Notes: generated from the sequence alone by a model not told the origin. Positions 1 through 9,542 are shown, counted from the first letter of the stretch. The stretch: DNA of 64,000 nt from Prochlorococcus sp. AG-363-B04 (GCA_003278465.1 QCFC01000007.1:1-64000), one strand, 5' to 3'. A program made the numbers and translations.

Positions 1-516
1 ACCAATCAAAACAGCACAACGGCAACATTTAATCTTGCAATGAATACAGCCCAAGAGATGGGAATCCTTAAGCAAGGAGACCTAGTTGTACAAACAGCAG
101 GAACTCTTGCTGGAATTAGTGGCTCAACAGATTTAGTAAAAGTGGGAATTGTTAGTACTGTTTTAGCAAAAGGAATAGGGATTGGGAATGGAACAGTTAG
201 TGGCAAAGTCAGAATCATAAAAAATATAAGTGATGCAGCACAACTTAAACATGGGGAGATATTAGTAGTTAGCGAGGGTTGTAATAGTTATATAGAGGCA
301 ATAGGCCATGCCGGAGGTCTAATTACTGAGACACCATTGGAAGACTCAAGTACTGTTATCAAATCAAAAAAATTAGGCATTCCAATTATCACAGGTGTCA
401 CAAATGCTACTCATGATCTCCGTGATGGAGAGGTCGTAACAATGAAGATAAAGGAAGGACTAGTCCATAGAGGTATTGCCGATAATCTGAAATATAAACA
501 AGACAATATTTTCTAA
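1..516 (+). CDS. pyk: Pyruvate kinase, C-terminal part (cut by window start)
   Basis: The reading frame is open from base 1 to the TAA at 514-516, so this is the last 171 residues of a longer gene. The first part (VQTAG, LAGISGSTDLVKV) matches the end of the pyruvate kinase C domain. It is followed by a PEP-utiliser mobile (swivelling) domain with the run TPLEDSSTVIKSKKLGIPII, an extra domain found on cyanobacterial and Bacillus-type pyruvate kinases. The enzyme makes pyruvate and ATP from PEP and ADP in the cytosol. The catalytic barrel lies outside the window. The stop is 3 bases before the next gene, so the two are probably co-transcribed. A stand-alone PEP-utilising domain is the only real alternative. 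Confidence 0.85.
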   Translation, partial: TNQNSTTATFNLAMNTAQEMGILKQGDLVVQTAGTLAGISGSTDLVKVGIVSTVLAKGIGIGNGTVSGKVRIIKNISDAAQLKHGEILVVSEGCNSYIEAIGHAGGLITETPLEDSSTVIKSKKLGIPIITGVTNATHDLRDGEVVTMKIKEGLVHRGIADNLKYKQDNIF

Positions 517-519
517 AAT

Positions 520-1749
520 ATGACAACTAAGTTAAATCTCGCAGAAACTGCGAGGATGGCTATTACCACACTGAAGACAAATAGATTAAGAAGTCTATTA
601 ACAATGCTGGGGATAGTAATAGGCAATTCTTCCGTTATTACACTTGTAGGCGTTGGTCGAGGAGCTCAGAACTTAGCAGAAGGTCAATTAAGTAATCTCG
701 GAGCCAATGTACTATTTGTTGTTCCAGGTAATAATGACACCAGAAGAAGAGGAGTGGCCTTTCCAAAGAACCTTGTATTAGAAGATTCAGAGGCAATACA
801 AAATCAGGTCCCAAGTATTAAAAGAGTTGCCCCACAAATATCCTCAAGTGAAACAGTTCAAGCAGGATCAAGAAGCTCTACAAGTTCAATATCTGGTGTA
901 ACACCAAACTTCTTACCTGTGAGGAGTTTTGAAATTGCAAGTGGAAGATTTATAAATGATAATGACTTAAAGACGGCAAGAAATGTTGTAGTAATTGGAC
1001 CAGATCTAAGCAAAAAACTTTTTCCATTCAGAAAAGTTATTGGTGAAACTATAAGAATTAAAAATCAATCTTTTCTAGTAATAGGAATAATGGCACCAAA
1101 AGGTGCAGTATTTGGAAACAATCAAGATGAAAATGCTTATATACCCCTTACAACTATGGTAAGTAGAATCACAGGAAAGGATCCTACATATGGAGTGAGT
1201 CTTAGTTTTATAAGTGTTGAAGCATTAAACGAGAAAAGTACAGGCCCTGCAAAATTTCAAATTACGAATTTGTTAAGGCAAAGACATAAAATCCTAAGAG
1301 ATGATGATTTTGCAGTTAGGTCTCAGAAAGATGCTCTCCAGATAGTAAGCACAATTACAGGCGGGCTAACACTAATGCTTGCAGCAATTGGAGGAATATC
1401 TTTATTGGTTGGTGGAATAGGTATTATGAACATAATGCTTGTATCGGTAAGTGAAAGAACAGAAGAAATAGGTCTTAGAAAAGCTCTTGGAGCAAGGAGT
1501 TCTGACGTATTAAATCAATTCCTAATAGAATCTCTAGTCTTAGCAAGTTTGGGAGGATTAATTGGAACCATAGGAGGTGTTGGTGCAGTTGCATGCGTAG
1601 CAACATTAACTCCCCTTCCAGCATCTATAGGAGCAACAACAATTCTAATAACTGTAAGTCTATCTGGTGCAATTGGATTGTTTTTTGGTGTCGTTCCAGC
1701 CAGAAGAGCAGCTAAATTAGATCCAATAGTTGCATTAAGAAGCTTGTAA
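520..1749 (+). CDS. MacB/DevC-type ABC transporter permease (FtsX family)
   Basis: A 409-residue membrane protein with the MacB_PCD plus FtsX layout. The first membrane segment lies at about 20-45 (MLGIVIGNSSVITLVGVGRG). A soluble periplasmic core domain spans about 50-270, and three membrane segments fill the C-terminal 120 residues, including the family signature SERTEEIGLRKALGARSSD. The family moves peptides, lipids or drugs together with an ATPase and often a membrane-fusion protein. Neither partner is adjacent here, so the substrate cannot be named. ATG follows the pyk stop by 3 bases, suggesting an operon. Length is normal for the family. Confidence 0.85.
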   Translation: MTTKLNLAETARMAITTLKTNRLRSLLTMLGIVIGNSSVITLVGVGRGAQNLAEGQLSNLGANVLFVVPGNNDTRRRGVAFPKNLVLEDSEAIQNQVPSIKRVAPQISSSETVQAGSRSSTSSISGVTPNFLPVRSFEIASGRFINDNDLKTARNVVVIGPDLSKKLFPFRKVIGETIRIKNQSFLVIGIMAPKGAVFGNNQDENAYIPLTTMVSRITGKDPTYGVSLSFISVEALNEKSTGPAKFQITNLLRQRHKILRDDDFAVRSQKDALQIVSTITGGLTLMLAAIGGISLLVGGIGIMNIMLVSVSERTEEIGLRKALGARSSDVLNQFLIESLVLASLGGLIGTIGGVGAVACVATLTPLPASIGATTILITVSLSGAIGLFFGVVPARRAAKLDPIVALRSL

Positions 1750-1834
1750 ATCAATCTCTAAGAGTTAATACATTATGAATATATTAAGATTGTTAGACTA
1801 AACATTTAATAGAATTAAGTTAATATATTAAGTA

Positions 1835-1862
1835 TAAGTTACAAGAATTATCTTGTAACTTA
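1835..1862. repeat. 11-bp inverted repeat upstream of ftsH
   Basis: TAAGTTACAAG (1835-1845) and its exact complement CTTGTAACTTA (1852-1862) flank a 6-base loop. There is no T-run on either side, so it is not a classical terminator. It sits about 90 bases before the likely ftsH start and could be a leader hairpin or an operator. Confidence 0.4.
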
Positions 1863-1948
1863 GGCAAGGGCAATTGACTTTACAGCCAATCAGCCGTCAA
1901 CGATTCAAGTTAATTTCAGTTAAAGTGATAAAAAATAAACCTAGCTCC

Positions 1949-3859
1949 ATGAATCAGCGCTGGCGCCTAATTGTACTTTGGCTGCTACCAATCGGTATGG
2001 CTGCTCTTCTTGCCTGGCAAATACTAGGGGGTAGTCAACTAAATACAACTAAACCTACTTCCGCAACTGTAGCCCCAAGAAATACTGCAATATCTAGAAT
2101 GAGCTATGGTCGTTTTCTCGATTATATAGAGGCAGGCCGTGTAACGTCAGTAGATATATATGAAGGAGGAAGAAATGCGGTTGTAGAAGCAATAGATCCA
2201 GACCTTGATAATCGTGTACAAAAAATCAGAGTAGATCTACCAGGATTAGCTCCAGAACTAATAAATACTCTTAAGGAAGAAGGAATAAGTTTTGATATTC
2301 ATCCACCGAGAACAGCTCCACAGGGGCTAGGAATCCTAGGCAATCTACTTTTTCCAATCCTGTTAATAGGTGGACTAATTCTTTTAGCACGACGATCTAA
2401 CTCTATGCCTGGAGGTCCTGGTCAAGCTATGCAATTTGGCAAAACAAAAGCAAGATTTGCTATGGAAGCTGAAACGGGAGTGAAATTCGATGATGTTGCA
2501 GGAGTGTCTGAAGCAAAACAAGATCTAGAAGAAGTAGTGACATTTTTAAAACAACCAGAAAGATTTACCTCTGTTGGAGCAAGAATTCCAAAAGGAGTAC
2601 TTTTAGTTGGTCCTCCAGGAACTGGCAAAACTCTTCTAGCTAAAGCAATTGCTGGAGAAGCAGGAGTTCCTTTCTTTTCATTGTCTGGTTCAGAATTTGT
2701 AGAAATGTTTGTAGGGGTAGGAGCAAGTCGAGTAAGAGATTTATTTAAAAGAGCAAAAGAAAATAGTCCTTGTTTAATCTTTATTGACGAGATTGACGCA
2801 GTAGGTAGACAAAGAGGAGCAGGAATAGGAGGTGGAAATGACGAACGTGAACAAACTCTCAATCAACTATTAACAGAAATGGATGGCTTCGAAGGAAATA
2901 GTGGAATTATAATTATTGCGGCAACTAATAGACCAGATGTACTTGATTCTGCATTAATGAGACCTGGAAGATTTGACAGACAAGTTAGTGTCGACCCACC
3001 CGACATAAAAGGTAGGTTATCTATACTAAAAGTACATTCTAGAAATAAAGTTCTAGAAGATACTCTTTCCTTAGAAAGTATAGCTAGAAGGACACCAGGG
3101 TTTACGGGAGCTGATTTAGCAAACCTTTTAAATGAAGCTGCAATTCTGACAGCAAGAAGAAGAAAAGCTGCAATAAGTCTTTTGGAAATTGATGACGCTG
3201 TTGACAGAATTATTGCTGGAATGGAAGGAAGCCCGCTTACAGATGGTCGAAGCAAAAGGCTTATCGCATATCATGAAGTTGGGCATGCATTAATAGGAAG
3301 TCTCGTAAAAGCTCACGATCCTGTACAAAAGGTCACCTTAATCCCAAGAGGACAAGCAAAAGGCCTAACTTGGTTCTCTCCGGATGACGAGCAAATGCTT
3401 ATAAGTAGGGCACAATTAAAAGCCCGTATCATGGGTGCCCTTGGGGGAAGAGCTGCAGAGGATGTTGTTTTTGGACATGCAGAGGTAACAACTGGAGCAG
3501 GTGGAGATATTCAACAAGTTGCATCTATGGCTCGTCAAATGGTTACAAGGTTCGGGATGAGTGACCTTGGTCCAGTGTCATTAGAAGGAGATAACCAAGA
3601 AGTATTTCTAGGACGTGATTTAATGACAAGAAGTGATGTTTCTGACGCCATTTCACGTCAAATAGACGAAAAAGTTAGGGAGATCGTTAAACATTGCTAT
3701 ATAGAGACCGTATCAATAGTAAAAAATAATAGGGAAGCTATTGATAGCCTAGTTGAAATATTAGTAGAGAAGGAAACAATTGATGGAGATGAGTTCCGAT
3801 CTATTCTCTCTTCATTTACCTCAATTCCAGAGAAAGAAAGAGTTACTACAACTATATAG
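1949..3859 (+). CDS. ftsH: ATP-dependent zinc metalloprotease FtsH
   Basis: A membrane-bound AAA+ protease of 636 residues from ATG 1949; the frame stays open to TTG 1874, but the membrane anchor ([19 protein letters not shown]) follows directly after ATG 1949. A second membrane segment lies near 120-140. Walker A GPPGTGKT is at about 221-228, Walker B IFIDEIDA near 277-284, and the second region of homology is [19 protein letters not shown]. The zinc-protease motif HEVGH is at about 442-446. In cyanobacteria FtsH hetero-oligomers degrade damaged D1 and other thylakoid proteins. Which paralogue this is cannot be told from the sequence alone. It faces clpP tail-to-tail, and thf1, a known FtsH helper, is the next gene beyond clpP. 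Confidence 0.95.
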   Translation: MNQRWRLIVLWLLPIGMAALLAWQILGGSQLNTTKPTSATVAPRNTAISRMSYGRFLDYIEAGRVTSVDIYEGGRNAVVEAIDPDLDNRVQKIRVDLPGLAPELINTLKEEGISFDIHPPRTAPQGLGILGNLLFPILLIGGLILLARRSNSMPGGPGQAMQFGKTKARFAMEAETGVKFDDVAGVSEAKQDLEEVVTFLKQPERFTSVGARIPKGVLLVGPPGTGKTLLAKAIAGEAGVPFFSLSGSEFVEMFVGVGASRVRDLFKRAKENSPCLIFIDEIDAVGRQRGAGIGGGNDEREQTLNQLLTEMDGFEGNSGIIIIAATNRPDVLDSALMRPGRFDRQVSVDPPDIKGRLSILKVHSRNKVLEDTLSLESIARRTPGFTGADLANLLNEAAILTARRRKAAISLLEIDDAVDRIIAGMEGSPLTDGRSKRLIAYHEVGHALIGSLVKAHDPVQKVTLIPRGQAKGLTWFSPDDEQMLISRAQLKARIMGALGGRAAEDVVFGHAEVTTGAGGDIQQVASMARQMVTRFGMSDLGPVSLEGDNQEVFLGRDLMTRSDVSDAISRQIDEKVREIVKHCYIETVSIVKNNREAIDSLVEILVEKETIDGDEFRSILSSFTSIPEKERVTTTI

Positions 3860-3916
3860 AATCAATTAAATGACAGAAGTATGTTTCTCATGGAGAGAGA
3901 TTCATAACAAAGCTTA

Positions 3917-3945
3917 TAATTAAATTAGATATATCAATTTAATTA
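3917..3945. terminator. AT-only hairpin between convergent ftsH and clpP
   Basis: TAATTAAATT (3917-3926) pairs perfectly with AATTTAATTA (3936-3945) around a 9-base loop. It is the only stem in the gap between the two convergent genes. It has no G or C in the stem, so terminator function is weakly supported. Confidence 0.3.
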
Positions 3946-3994
3946 GAAGCAACTTAATCAGCAATTATTATTTAATTTATAAATTTCAAATTTT

Positions 3995-4585
3995 TCATAG
4001 TGAATGTACAGGCCTTTTATCCAAAACAAGATCTATAAGACCATATTCAACTGCTTCTTCAGGAGACATAAAGAAATCTCTGTCTGTGTCTTCTTGAATT
4101 TTCTCTAAAGGTTGTCCTGTCCTATCAGATAATTCTATGTTCAATCTATTCTTCAAAAATAATATTTCATCAGCTTGAATACGTATATCACTTGCCTGTC
4201 CACTTGCACCTCCCAATGGCTGGTGAATCATAATTCTTGAATGCTTAAGACTACTTCTTTTTCCCTTTGCTCCTGCACAAAGTAGAAATGCACCCATGCT
4301 GGCAGCCAAACCAACACAAACAGTATGCACATCAGGCTTAATATGCTGAATAGTGTCGAATATCCCTAAACCATCATAAACGGATCCACCGGGAGAATTT
4401 ATATAGAGATAGATATCCTTTTCTGGATCTTCCGCCTCTAAAAAAAGCATTTGAGCAACTATCCTGTTAGCAGAATCGCTAGTGACTGGCTCCCCAAGAA
4501 AAATAATCCTCTCTCTCAAAAGACGAGAATAAATATCAAACGCCCTTTCTCCCCTTCCAGACTCCTCTATAACAATTGGAATCAT
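3995..4585 (-). CDS. clpP: ATP-dependent Clp protease proteolytic subunit ClpP
   Basis: A 196-residue serine peptidase. Counting from the chosen ATG ([20 protein letters not shown]), the catalytic triad is Ser96 (GLAASMGAF), His121 (MIHQPLGG) and Asp170 (DTDRDFFM), all present, so this is an active ClpP and not the inactive ClpR. The frame extends 7 codons upstream to 4606, but cyanobacterial ClpP proteins begin at MIPIV. It works with ClpC or ClpX ATPases. Cyanobacteria carry several clpP copies, and the N-terminus here resembles ClpP1 of Synechococcus from memory. It is divergent from thf1, with 78 bases between the two starts. Confidence 0.95.
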   Translation of the reverse strand: MIPIVIEESGRGERAFDIYSRLLRERIIFLGEPVTSDSANRIVAQMLFLEAEDPEKDIYLYINSPGGSVYDGLGIFDTIQHIKPDVHTVCVGLAASMGAFLLCAGAKGKRSSLKHSRIMIHQPLGGASGQASDIRIQADEILFLKNRLNIELSDRTGQPLEKIQEDTDRDFFMSPEEAVEYGLIDLVLDKRPVHSL

Positions 4586-4663
4586 GCTGCATTTATCGGT
4601 TACCACGATCCTAACGGCGACGAAGCAGAGCTAAGGTCAATTGAATGCAACAAGGCAAATCAC

Positions 4664-5344
4664 TTGAGTGACCGAAAGACCATCGCCGACAGCAAACGGG
4701 CTTTTCACCAAGCATTCCCGTATGTAATTCCCCCTTTGTATAGGCGGCTCGCTGATGAACTCCTAGTTGAGTTGCATCTACTAAGTCATCAGAAGAAATT
4801 CAAACCAGGTGGTTTCTTCTCTGTAGGGCTAATAACCGTTTTTGAAACCTTCACCAGGGGCTATCGACCCGAAGAACATCTAAAAATTCTCTTTGATGCC
4901 TTATGTCGTTCTAATAATCTGGAACCAAATGATTTACGCAATAAAAGCGAACAGATTATCAAAGCTGCTGAAACCCTTACTATTAAAGACATTAAATGCT
5001 GGATGAAAGACGATGAAAACACAGCACCTGAACAAATAAAGATAGATTCTCAACGTATCAAAAGCGATTCATTTCACTACTCAAGGTTAGTAGCTGTAGG
5101 AATTTTAAGTACGTTTATGGCTGCCAAGGATAAAACAGAAAACGCCAACACTGACATAATAAAAGATGTACTAGATACCAGTGATTTAATAGGTTTATCA
5201 AGAAGCAAAATCGAAAAAGATATAAACTTATACAATTCAAATATAGAAAAGTTATCGCAATCAGTTGAATTAATGAAAGAGCTTAACAAAAGAGATAAAA
5301 ACAAATGTATCGCAACGAAACAATCATCAAAAGAACAAGACTAG
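4664..5344 (+). CDS. thf1: Thylakoid formation protein Thf1/Psb29
   Basis: A 226-residue protein in the Psb29/Thf1 family, recognised from the run TIADSKRAFHQAFPYVIPPLYRR, then the region ELHLLSH and the GLITVFETFTRGY region. The C-terminus is helical and charged. Thf1 is needed for normal thylakoid biogenesis and for accumulation of FtsH complexes in cyanobacteria and plants. The frame is open back to 4451 inside clpP on the other strand, but homologues start just before the T-I-A-D segment. The best start is TTG 4664, which has AAGG upstream; an ATT at 4640 is a weaker option. ftsH and clpP lie directly upstream. Confidence 0.85.
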   Translation: MSDRKTIADSKRAFHQAFPYVIPPLYRRLADELLVELHLLSHQKKFKPGGFFSVGLITVFETFTRGYRPEEHLKILFDALCRSNNLEPNDLRNKSEQIIKAAETLTIKDIKCWMKDDENTAPEQIKIDSQRIKSDSFHYSRLVAVGILSTFMAAKDKTENANTDIIKDVLDTSDLIGLSRSKIEKDINLYNSNIEKLSQSVELMKELNKRDKNKCIATKQSSKEQD

Positions 5345-5426
5345 GTGAAGATCACAGTAAACTAAAAATAAAATCTAATAGTTTTCTTTGTAAATTTGAA
5401 GAGGATTATCATCAAATTTGTCTTAA

Positions 5427-5618
5427 TTATTTACTTGAAGACTTCTTCTTAACTAATTCACCCCTTCTTTTCTTATCTCTTCGATCAACCAAAGAAAGAT
5501 ATACGACAGAAAAGCTTACAAAAACAAGCAAAACTATTGCTACTAAAGATAGTAGCTCATTTAAAGTAATAGCCTCGAAAGCTTCTATCACCTTAAAAAT
5601 TAATAGATCCGTCCCCAT
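5427..5618 (-). CDS. Small single-span membrane protein
   Basis: A 63-residue protein. An acidic amphipathic start ([19 protein letters not shown]) leads into one membrane segment ([19 protein letters not shown]) and a very basic cytosolic tail ([18 protein letters not shown]), as expected under the positive-inside rule. A frame on the opposite strand (5305-5667) covers it but has no protein-like features, so I prefer this strand. I do not recognise a family. It lies between thf1 and clpS. Confidence 0.6.
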   Translation of the reverse strand: MGTDLLIFKVIEAFEAITLNELLSLVAIVLLVFVSFSVVYLSLVDRRDKKRRGELVKKKSSSK

Positions 5619-5763
5619 TGCGTCCCCAAACCACCATTGCTATAGAAAAACTAAATACTGCTGCTAGTGATGCCCACGCAATAGTAAATAACATAGAGAT
5701 AGGTCCTTAGGTCAATTAAGCAGATATGCTCTACAAGACTACACGCACAAGCAGAATCTCTAT

Positions 5764-6060
5764 ATGACTATTGCAAATTCGAGTTCAAGCACACTCCTAG
5801 AGAGAACAAAGCAAACGCACCAATACCCTGAGGCACGAGTAATCGTTTTGGATGACGACGTAAATACGTTTGAACATGTTGTCAAATGCTTATGTAAAAT
5901 CATTCCTGGGATGACTGAGGAAAAAGCTTGGGAACGTGCTCACTTAATCGATAGAGAAGGCTCTGCAGAAGTTTGGAGTGGCCCTCTCGAACAAGCTGAG
6001 CTATACCACCAGCAACTGGCAAGCGAAGGGCTGACGATGGCACCAATTGAACGCTGTTAG
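5764..6060 (+). CDS. clpS: Clp protease adaptor ClpS
   Basis: A 98-residue ClpS. After a flexible N-terminus of about 22 residues come the conserved VIVLDDDVNTFEHVV segment, which forms the N-degron pocket region, then CLCKIIPGMTEEKAWERAH and the glycine- and alanine-containing C-terminal part (EVWSGPLEQAELYHQQL). ClpS binds the ClpC N-domain and delivers N-end-rule substrates. Cyanobacteria often have two ClpS forms; the type cannot be assigned by eye. It completes a local group with ftsH, clpP and thf1. Confidence 0.9.
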   Translation: MTIANSSSSTLLERTKQTHQYPEARVIVLDDDVNTFEHVVKCLCKIIPGMTEEKAWERAHLIDREGSAEVWSGPLEQAELYHQQLASEGLTMAPIERC

Positions 6061-6189
6061 AGACAAAGTAATTATTAACATTTATTTATTATAGAATCTC
6101 TATTTTTCAAAATGCAAACATCTATTAGATTAATATAAAAAAGAAACTTATATAGTTTTGAAATTAGCCACTTAAAATCCCCAAGACAA

Positions 6190-6438
6190 TCAATCATATA
6201 TTAAAGATTTTTGTATTTTTTGATTAATTGAGCTTGTAATAGATAAAAGCTCCTCAATGCATAATTTACCTTTCTGACCCTCAAGTGCATACCTAACTAT
6301 TGCGCCAAGGCACTTGCCAGCCCTAGTAGCCGATCTCAATGAATTTCCCCAGTAAGCAAACGTGCTCCTGAGCCACAAGTAACATCCAAGTGGATCGGAA
6401 AACTTTTTGCTAAGAAAAAGAACGGATTTAAGCATCAA
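6190..6438 (-). CDS. Hypothetical protein, 82 aa
   Basis: No family is recognised. The protein is basic and has two tryptophans in the LGCYLWLRSTFAYWGNSLR segment and cysteines at GKCLG and KLCIEE. It ends head-to-head with the DUF2103 gene (start 6505), so the two may share a promoter region. No competing frame looks better on the other strand. Confidence 0.45.
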   Translation of the reverse strand: MMLKSVLFLSKKFSDPLGCYLWLRSTFAYWGNSLRSATRAGKCLGAIVRYALEGQKGKLCIEELLSITSSINQKIQKSLIYD

Positions 6439-6504
6439 GAGATATATTTGTTCTTCTAGTAGCTCCGGCAGCTAATTTCATCCAGGAAGAAAACCAAAAG
6501 ATCG

Positions 6505-6786
6505 ATGGCGAGAATAGTAATTACCCACAGTAGTTACATAAAAGGACTGTTACCATGGTTGAGGTCTCTTGGAAAAGAAGAAGAAATCAAGACGATAACT
6601 CCAGGAGCAATTAAAAGAGTTAAAGGCCATTCAGAAACTCTTAAACTTAGAATATCCACTTCTACGAACGTAGGTTTTAAACTCATTGCAAGGCTTGGGA
6701 GCACTGCACAAGAAGTTTTCGTGGTAACTCACCTAGAGAAGCAAACCCTTAAAGAAAAAATCGAAAATTCACAACTGCATTCATAG
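6505..6786 (+). CDS. DUF2103 predicted metal-binding protein
   Basis: A 93-residue member of the cyanobacterial DUF2103 family, recognised from the pattern ITHSSYIKGLLPWLRSL, then TITPGAIKRVKG and FKLIARLGSTAQEVFVVT. The family is described as metal binding, but its role is not known. It is close to full length for the family. It begins with ATG. Confidence 0.8.
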   Translation: MARIVITHSSYIKGLLPWLRSLGKEEEIKTITPGAIKRVKGHSETLKLRISTSTNVGFKLIARLGSTAQEVFVVTHLEKQTLKEKIENSQLHS

Positions 6787-6897
6787 ACCTATAACCTCTG
6801 ACTGAAATCAAAACATAAAGAGCAAATCAAAACCAGTACAAATTAAACAATTTCATAAGATCCCCATGCGCTATATATAGTGGCTGCTATCTTAACC

Positions 6898-7131
6898 ATG
6901 TCGAAGATAGACACTACTATGTCGTATTGGAAAGGTAAGCCATTTAGCAAGTCAGGATTAGTAGAAACGCCTAGGTCCAGAAAAATTCGTGAGGAAATTA
7001 GCATTCAAGAGCTTGAACTAAAACTTGCCAGCATGGGCATTGAAGGAATAAACCATAAATGCTTAAAATCAAGAAATCTTCATCAGGAAATGAAAGCTCA
7101 GAAACTGGGTGGTAAACTAAAATACCGATGA
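6898..7131 (+). CDS. Hypothetical small basic protein
   Basis: A soluble, charged protein of about 77 residues from ATG 6898; a GTG at 6880 and an ATG at 6919 (MSYWKGKPF) are other possible starts. The C-terminal half is lysine-rich and helical (EEISIQELELKLASMGIEG). No family is recognised. Confidence 0.5.
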   Translation: MSKIDTTMSYWKGKPFSKSGLVETPRSRKIREEISIQELELKLASMGIEGINHKCLKSRNLHQEMKAQKLGGKLKYR

Positions 7132-7176
7132 ATTAAACTGTATAATGTAATGTGAGACAAATTTTCTCTTAATTAT

Positions 7177-7401
7177 ATGACAAAAAAAGACTGGTTCGGA
7201 ATAGTATATGTATCACTATGGGTAATTATTTGGGGAACAATAGGTTCACTCATAGACTTACCATTACTTAACTCAGGGATTTATTTAGCTGGGTCAATTG
7301 GGCAAATAACAACATTTACTATTACAGCGATTGGTTCAATTGCTTTATCTATATGGCTATTTCCAAAAGCAGAAAAAATATTCAAAATAGACAACGAATA
7401 A
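7177..7401 (+). CDS. Small two-span membrane protein
   Basis: A 74-residue protein with two hydrophobic segments (residues about 8-28, IVYVSLWVIIWGTIGSLIDL, and about 42-65, ITTFTITAIGSIALSIWLF). The tail is basic then acidic. I recognise it as the type of conserved hypothetical found in marine picocyanobacteria, without known function. It starts 45 bases after the previous gene on the same strand. Confidence 0.6.
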   Translation: MTKKDWFGIVYVSLWVIIWGTIGSLIDLPLLNSGIYLAGSIGQITTFTITAIGSIALSIWLFPKAEKIFKIDNE

Positions 7402-7411
7402 TAATAAGGTA

Positions 7412-8188
7412 TTAAAAGCTAAATGACTTTAAAATCATCGAAGCTCCCATCACAAGTGCTAAAAACTCAAAGCATCTTTTTATTACTGTCTTACTCCTGA
7501 CTATAGCCATATGTGCACCTAAATAGCCACCAGAAATAGATCCTAAGAATAAAATTGGCAACCAACTCCATGCTATTTTTCCTTTCGTACCTAAAACTAG
7601 CGCACCGGTAGCATTCCAGAACAACCCCACTAGAATTAAGGTATAAGCAACAGCTCTACTATAATCTAGTCCATACCATCTAACTAACCAAATAGTTACA
7701 AACAAACCTGTTCCAGAGGTGATTGATCCATTTAAGAAACCTATCAGGAACAAACCAATTGCTCCAAAAAAGAAATGATATAAGCTTTGCTTTTTTTCTA
7801 CTCTTTTGATACCAAAGTTCCTATCTAAAGAAGAATATATTGACAGACTCAATGTAAATATTCCCAATAATATAGTCAGAAATTTGTCTGGCAAATTTAA
7901 GACTACGCTGGAACCAAGAAAGACTCCCGGCAACCCACTAAAGAGTATATAAAGAGCAAATTTAAAATTAATATTGCGTTCTTTATTATGTCTAGTAGTA
8001 GCACCAAGCCCTAAGGCAACACTTGCTACCTTATGAGTAGCTAGCGCTACAGGGAATGGAAGTCCTAATAATATTAATGCTGGAAGCTGAAGGAGGCCTG
8101 CTCCTCCACCTGCCATAGCAGATAAAAAGTTGGCAACAAAAGAAACTAATATCAATAGGAACTGTCTAACAAAAAAATCTAAATCCAT
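7412..8188 (-). CDS. TauE/SafE family sulfite/anion exporter-like protein
   Basis: A 258-residue inner-membrane protein with about 7-8 hydrophobic segments. The two repeated family signatures are visible: the N-terminal half has FLSAMAGGGAGLLQLPALIL, and the C-terminal half has FLNGSITSGTGLFVTIWLVR. The latter is followed by LGSISGGYLGAHMA. The family exports sulfite, sulfoacetate or other organosulfur anions, or takes up other small anions. The substrate cannot be inferred from the neighbours. Its stop is 10 bases from the convergent small membrane gene. Confidence 0.85.
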   Translation of the reverse strand: MDLDFFVRQFLLILVSFVANFLSAMAGGGAGLLQLPALILLGLPFPVALATHKVASVALGLGATTRHNKERNINFKFALYILFSGLPGVFLGSSVVLNLPDKFLTILLGIFTLSLSIYSSLDRNFGIKRVEKKQSLYHFFFGAIGLFLIGFLNGSITSGTGLFVTIWLVRWYGLDYSRAVAYTLILVGLFWNATGALVLGTKGKIAWSWLPILFLGSISGGYLGAHMAIVRSKTVIKRCFEFLALVMGASMILKSFSF

Positions 8189-8257
8189 ATAATTTAAGAA
8201 TTTATCTTTAAAAATAGTATTTAATTTTGATTGCTAGGGGCAAAATATATAAATATA

Positions 8258-8533
8258 TTATTTTGTATTATCATCATCAGATAACTCGACGTTGCAAGCA
8301 AGATCACACTCCGTCAACTCTGGATTAGATATGCGCTCTAATATCCTTGCCATATCAACTGAAGACAATTCTCCAGAACTATTCCATTTGAGGGTAGTTT
8401 TTCTTTGCGTTGATAGTTTTGAGGTTTGATTACTTTTTGATTTAAAGGGATCCATGAGAAAACGTCCCATGTACATAAGGCTGTATTTAACCAAAGTCAG
8501 CGGTGCAAAAGTTAATTTCCAACGATTCTTCAC
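8258..8533 (-). CDS. Hypothetical protein, 91 aa
   Basis: No recognised family. A basic N-terminus with a short hydrophobic stretch (LTFAPLTLVKYSLMYMGRFL) leads to a hydrophilic middle and an acidic C-terminus with two cysteines (ECDLACNVELSDDD). Confidence 0.5.
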   Translation of the reverse strand: MKNRWKLTFAPLTLVKYSLMYMGRFLMDPFKSKSNQTSKLSTQRKTTLKWNSSGELSSVDMARILERISNPELTECDLACNVELSDDDNTK

Positions 8534-8633
8534 CTAAGGTCATATAATTTAATTGCAAAATCAAAAATAGGCAAAATACTCAATGGCAAATTTTTTAGAA
8601 GACTGCTAAAAGTAAGATACTTGCAATTTAAAA

Positions 8634-8750
8634 ATGGAAGCTCTTTTACCTTTGGCAGTGGCAACTGCCACTGTATTACTGGCCTTAATGGGACTGAGAG
8701 AATTACTGAAGGAAGTAACAACTGCAACCCGTAAGAAAATAAGTACCTAG
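8634..8750 (+). CDS. Very small membrane protein, 38 aa
   Basis: ATG 8634 opens a 38-residue frame that begins MEALLPLAVATATVLLALMG, one clean membrane span. A charged helical tail (LRELLKEVTTATRKK) follows. This order is typical of small photosynthetic-membrane subunits, but the sequence does not match any named Psb, Psa or Pet subunit that I know. A longer frame on the opposite strand is less protein-like. Confidence 0.5.
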   Translation: MEALLPLAVATATVLLALMGLRELLKEVTTATRKKIST

Positions 8751-8792
8751 TAACAGTTTAATCTTGATATTTTAATCTATATATTTTGTTTT

Positions 8793-9059
8793 CTAGTAAT
8801 AAAAACGCTCCAATACTTGAAAGGAAGAATTGGCATTTACATTTTCAAATAAAATCCATTGTCTTGTTTCAAAATCATGATCACAGTCAATAGATTTATC
8901 TGTATCCATAAGTTCACCTAATCTATAGTGACAGGCCTTGTCAGCCTCAAATGCAGATCTGTAGGTAAAAATTCTCTGGTACAGAAAAATTGAAATGACT
9001 ATTAAAATAGAAATTACTACTGTGACCAGTACAATTAATGTACTTTTTGTGTTGTCCAT
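8793..9059 (-). CDS. Small anchored protein with one membrane span
   Basis: An 88-residue protein with an N-terminal membrane anchor (STLIVLVTVVISILIVISIF). A hydrophilic domain follows with two cysteines (KACHYRLG, SIDCDHD) that could pair outside the membrane. No family is recognised. The ATG sits just inside the gap to the next minus-strand gene. Confidence 0.55.
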   Translation of the reverse strand: MDNTKSTLIVLVTVVISILIVISIFLYQRIFTYRSAFEADKACHYRLGELMDTDKSIDCDHDFETRQWILFENVNANSSFQVLERFYY

Positions 9060-9088
9060 GGAACGAATAGTAATTAATCTGAAATGTT

Positions 9089-9226
9089 TTACTCAATTAA
9101 TGAATCACTTATAAAGCTATTTTTTTCCATGTTATAAGCAATGACTGATTCTGCAAGATCCTCAAGAATAGATTCTTTTATTGCGGTCATTGCTTCCTCT
9201 AAGGATGGTCTTTCTTCTATTTCCAT
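9089..9226 (-). CDS. Short acidic protein, 45 aa
   Basis: From ATG 9226 the protein is short, acidic and helical (MEIEERPSLEEAMTAIKESI, then LEDLAESVIAYN). The frame is open upstream to 9343, but that extension is hydrophobic and low in complexity and looks non-coding. Function unknown. Confidence 0.45.
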   Translation of the reverse strand: MEIEERPSLEEAMTAIKESILEDLAESVIAYNMEKNSFISDSLIE

Positions 9227-9542
9227 AATTACACAAATAACTAAAAGATATAATATAATCAAAGCATAAATAATATTAAAGATGTAACACAAATTATTTT
9301 TATTGTTAATATTTTGTACTCCTCCCCAAACAAAATCAGTCAAAGCATTAGCAGGCTTTATAAAGAAATTATTAAAAAACTATCGTCTTGTGTTATGGCT
9401 ACTTGCTTTAAATATTATAAACGGGTAAAGGATATGGATTATTTCCTAGACTGGCTAATGAACTAAAGTTATAGTGTTTGAGGTCTCGCATGAGACTATG
9501 CCATGAAAATCCTGCAAACTTTTGAACTCCAAATTAAGAACT

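Noticed and set aside
2422..3255. Long minus-strand frames inside ftsH
   Set aside because: Antisense shadows of a strongly conserved gene.
5305..5667. Plus-strand frame of 120 codons after thf1
   Set aside because: Low-complexity S/T/K-rich product with no domain; opposite strand encodes a clean small membrane protein.
8530..8727. Minus-strand frame of 65 codons
   Set aside because: Overlaps the plus-strand 38-codon membrane peptide, which is more protein-like.
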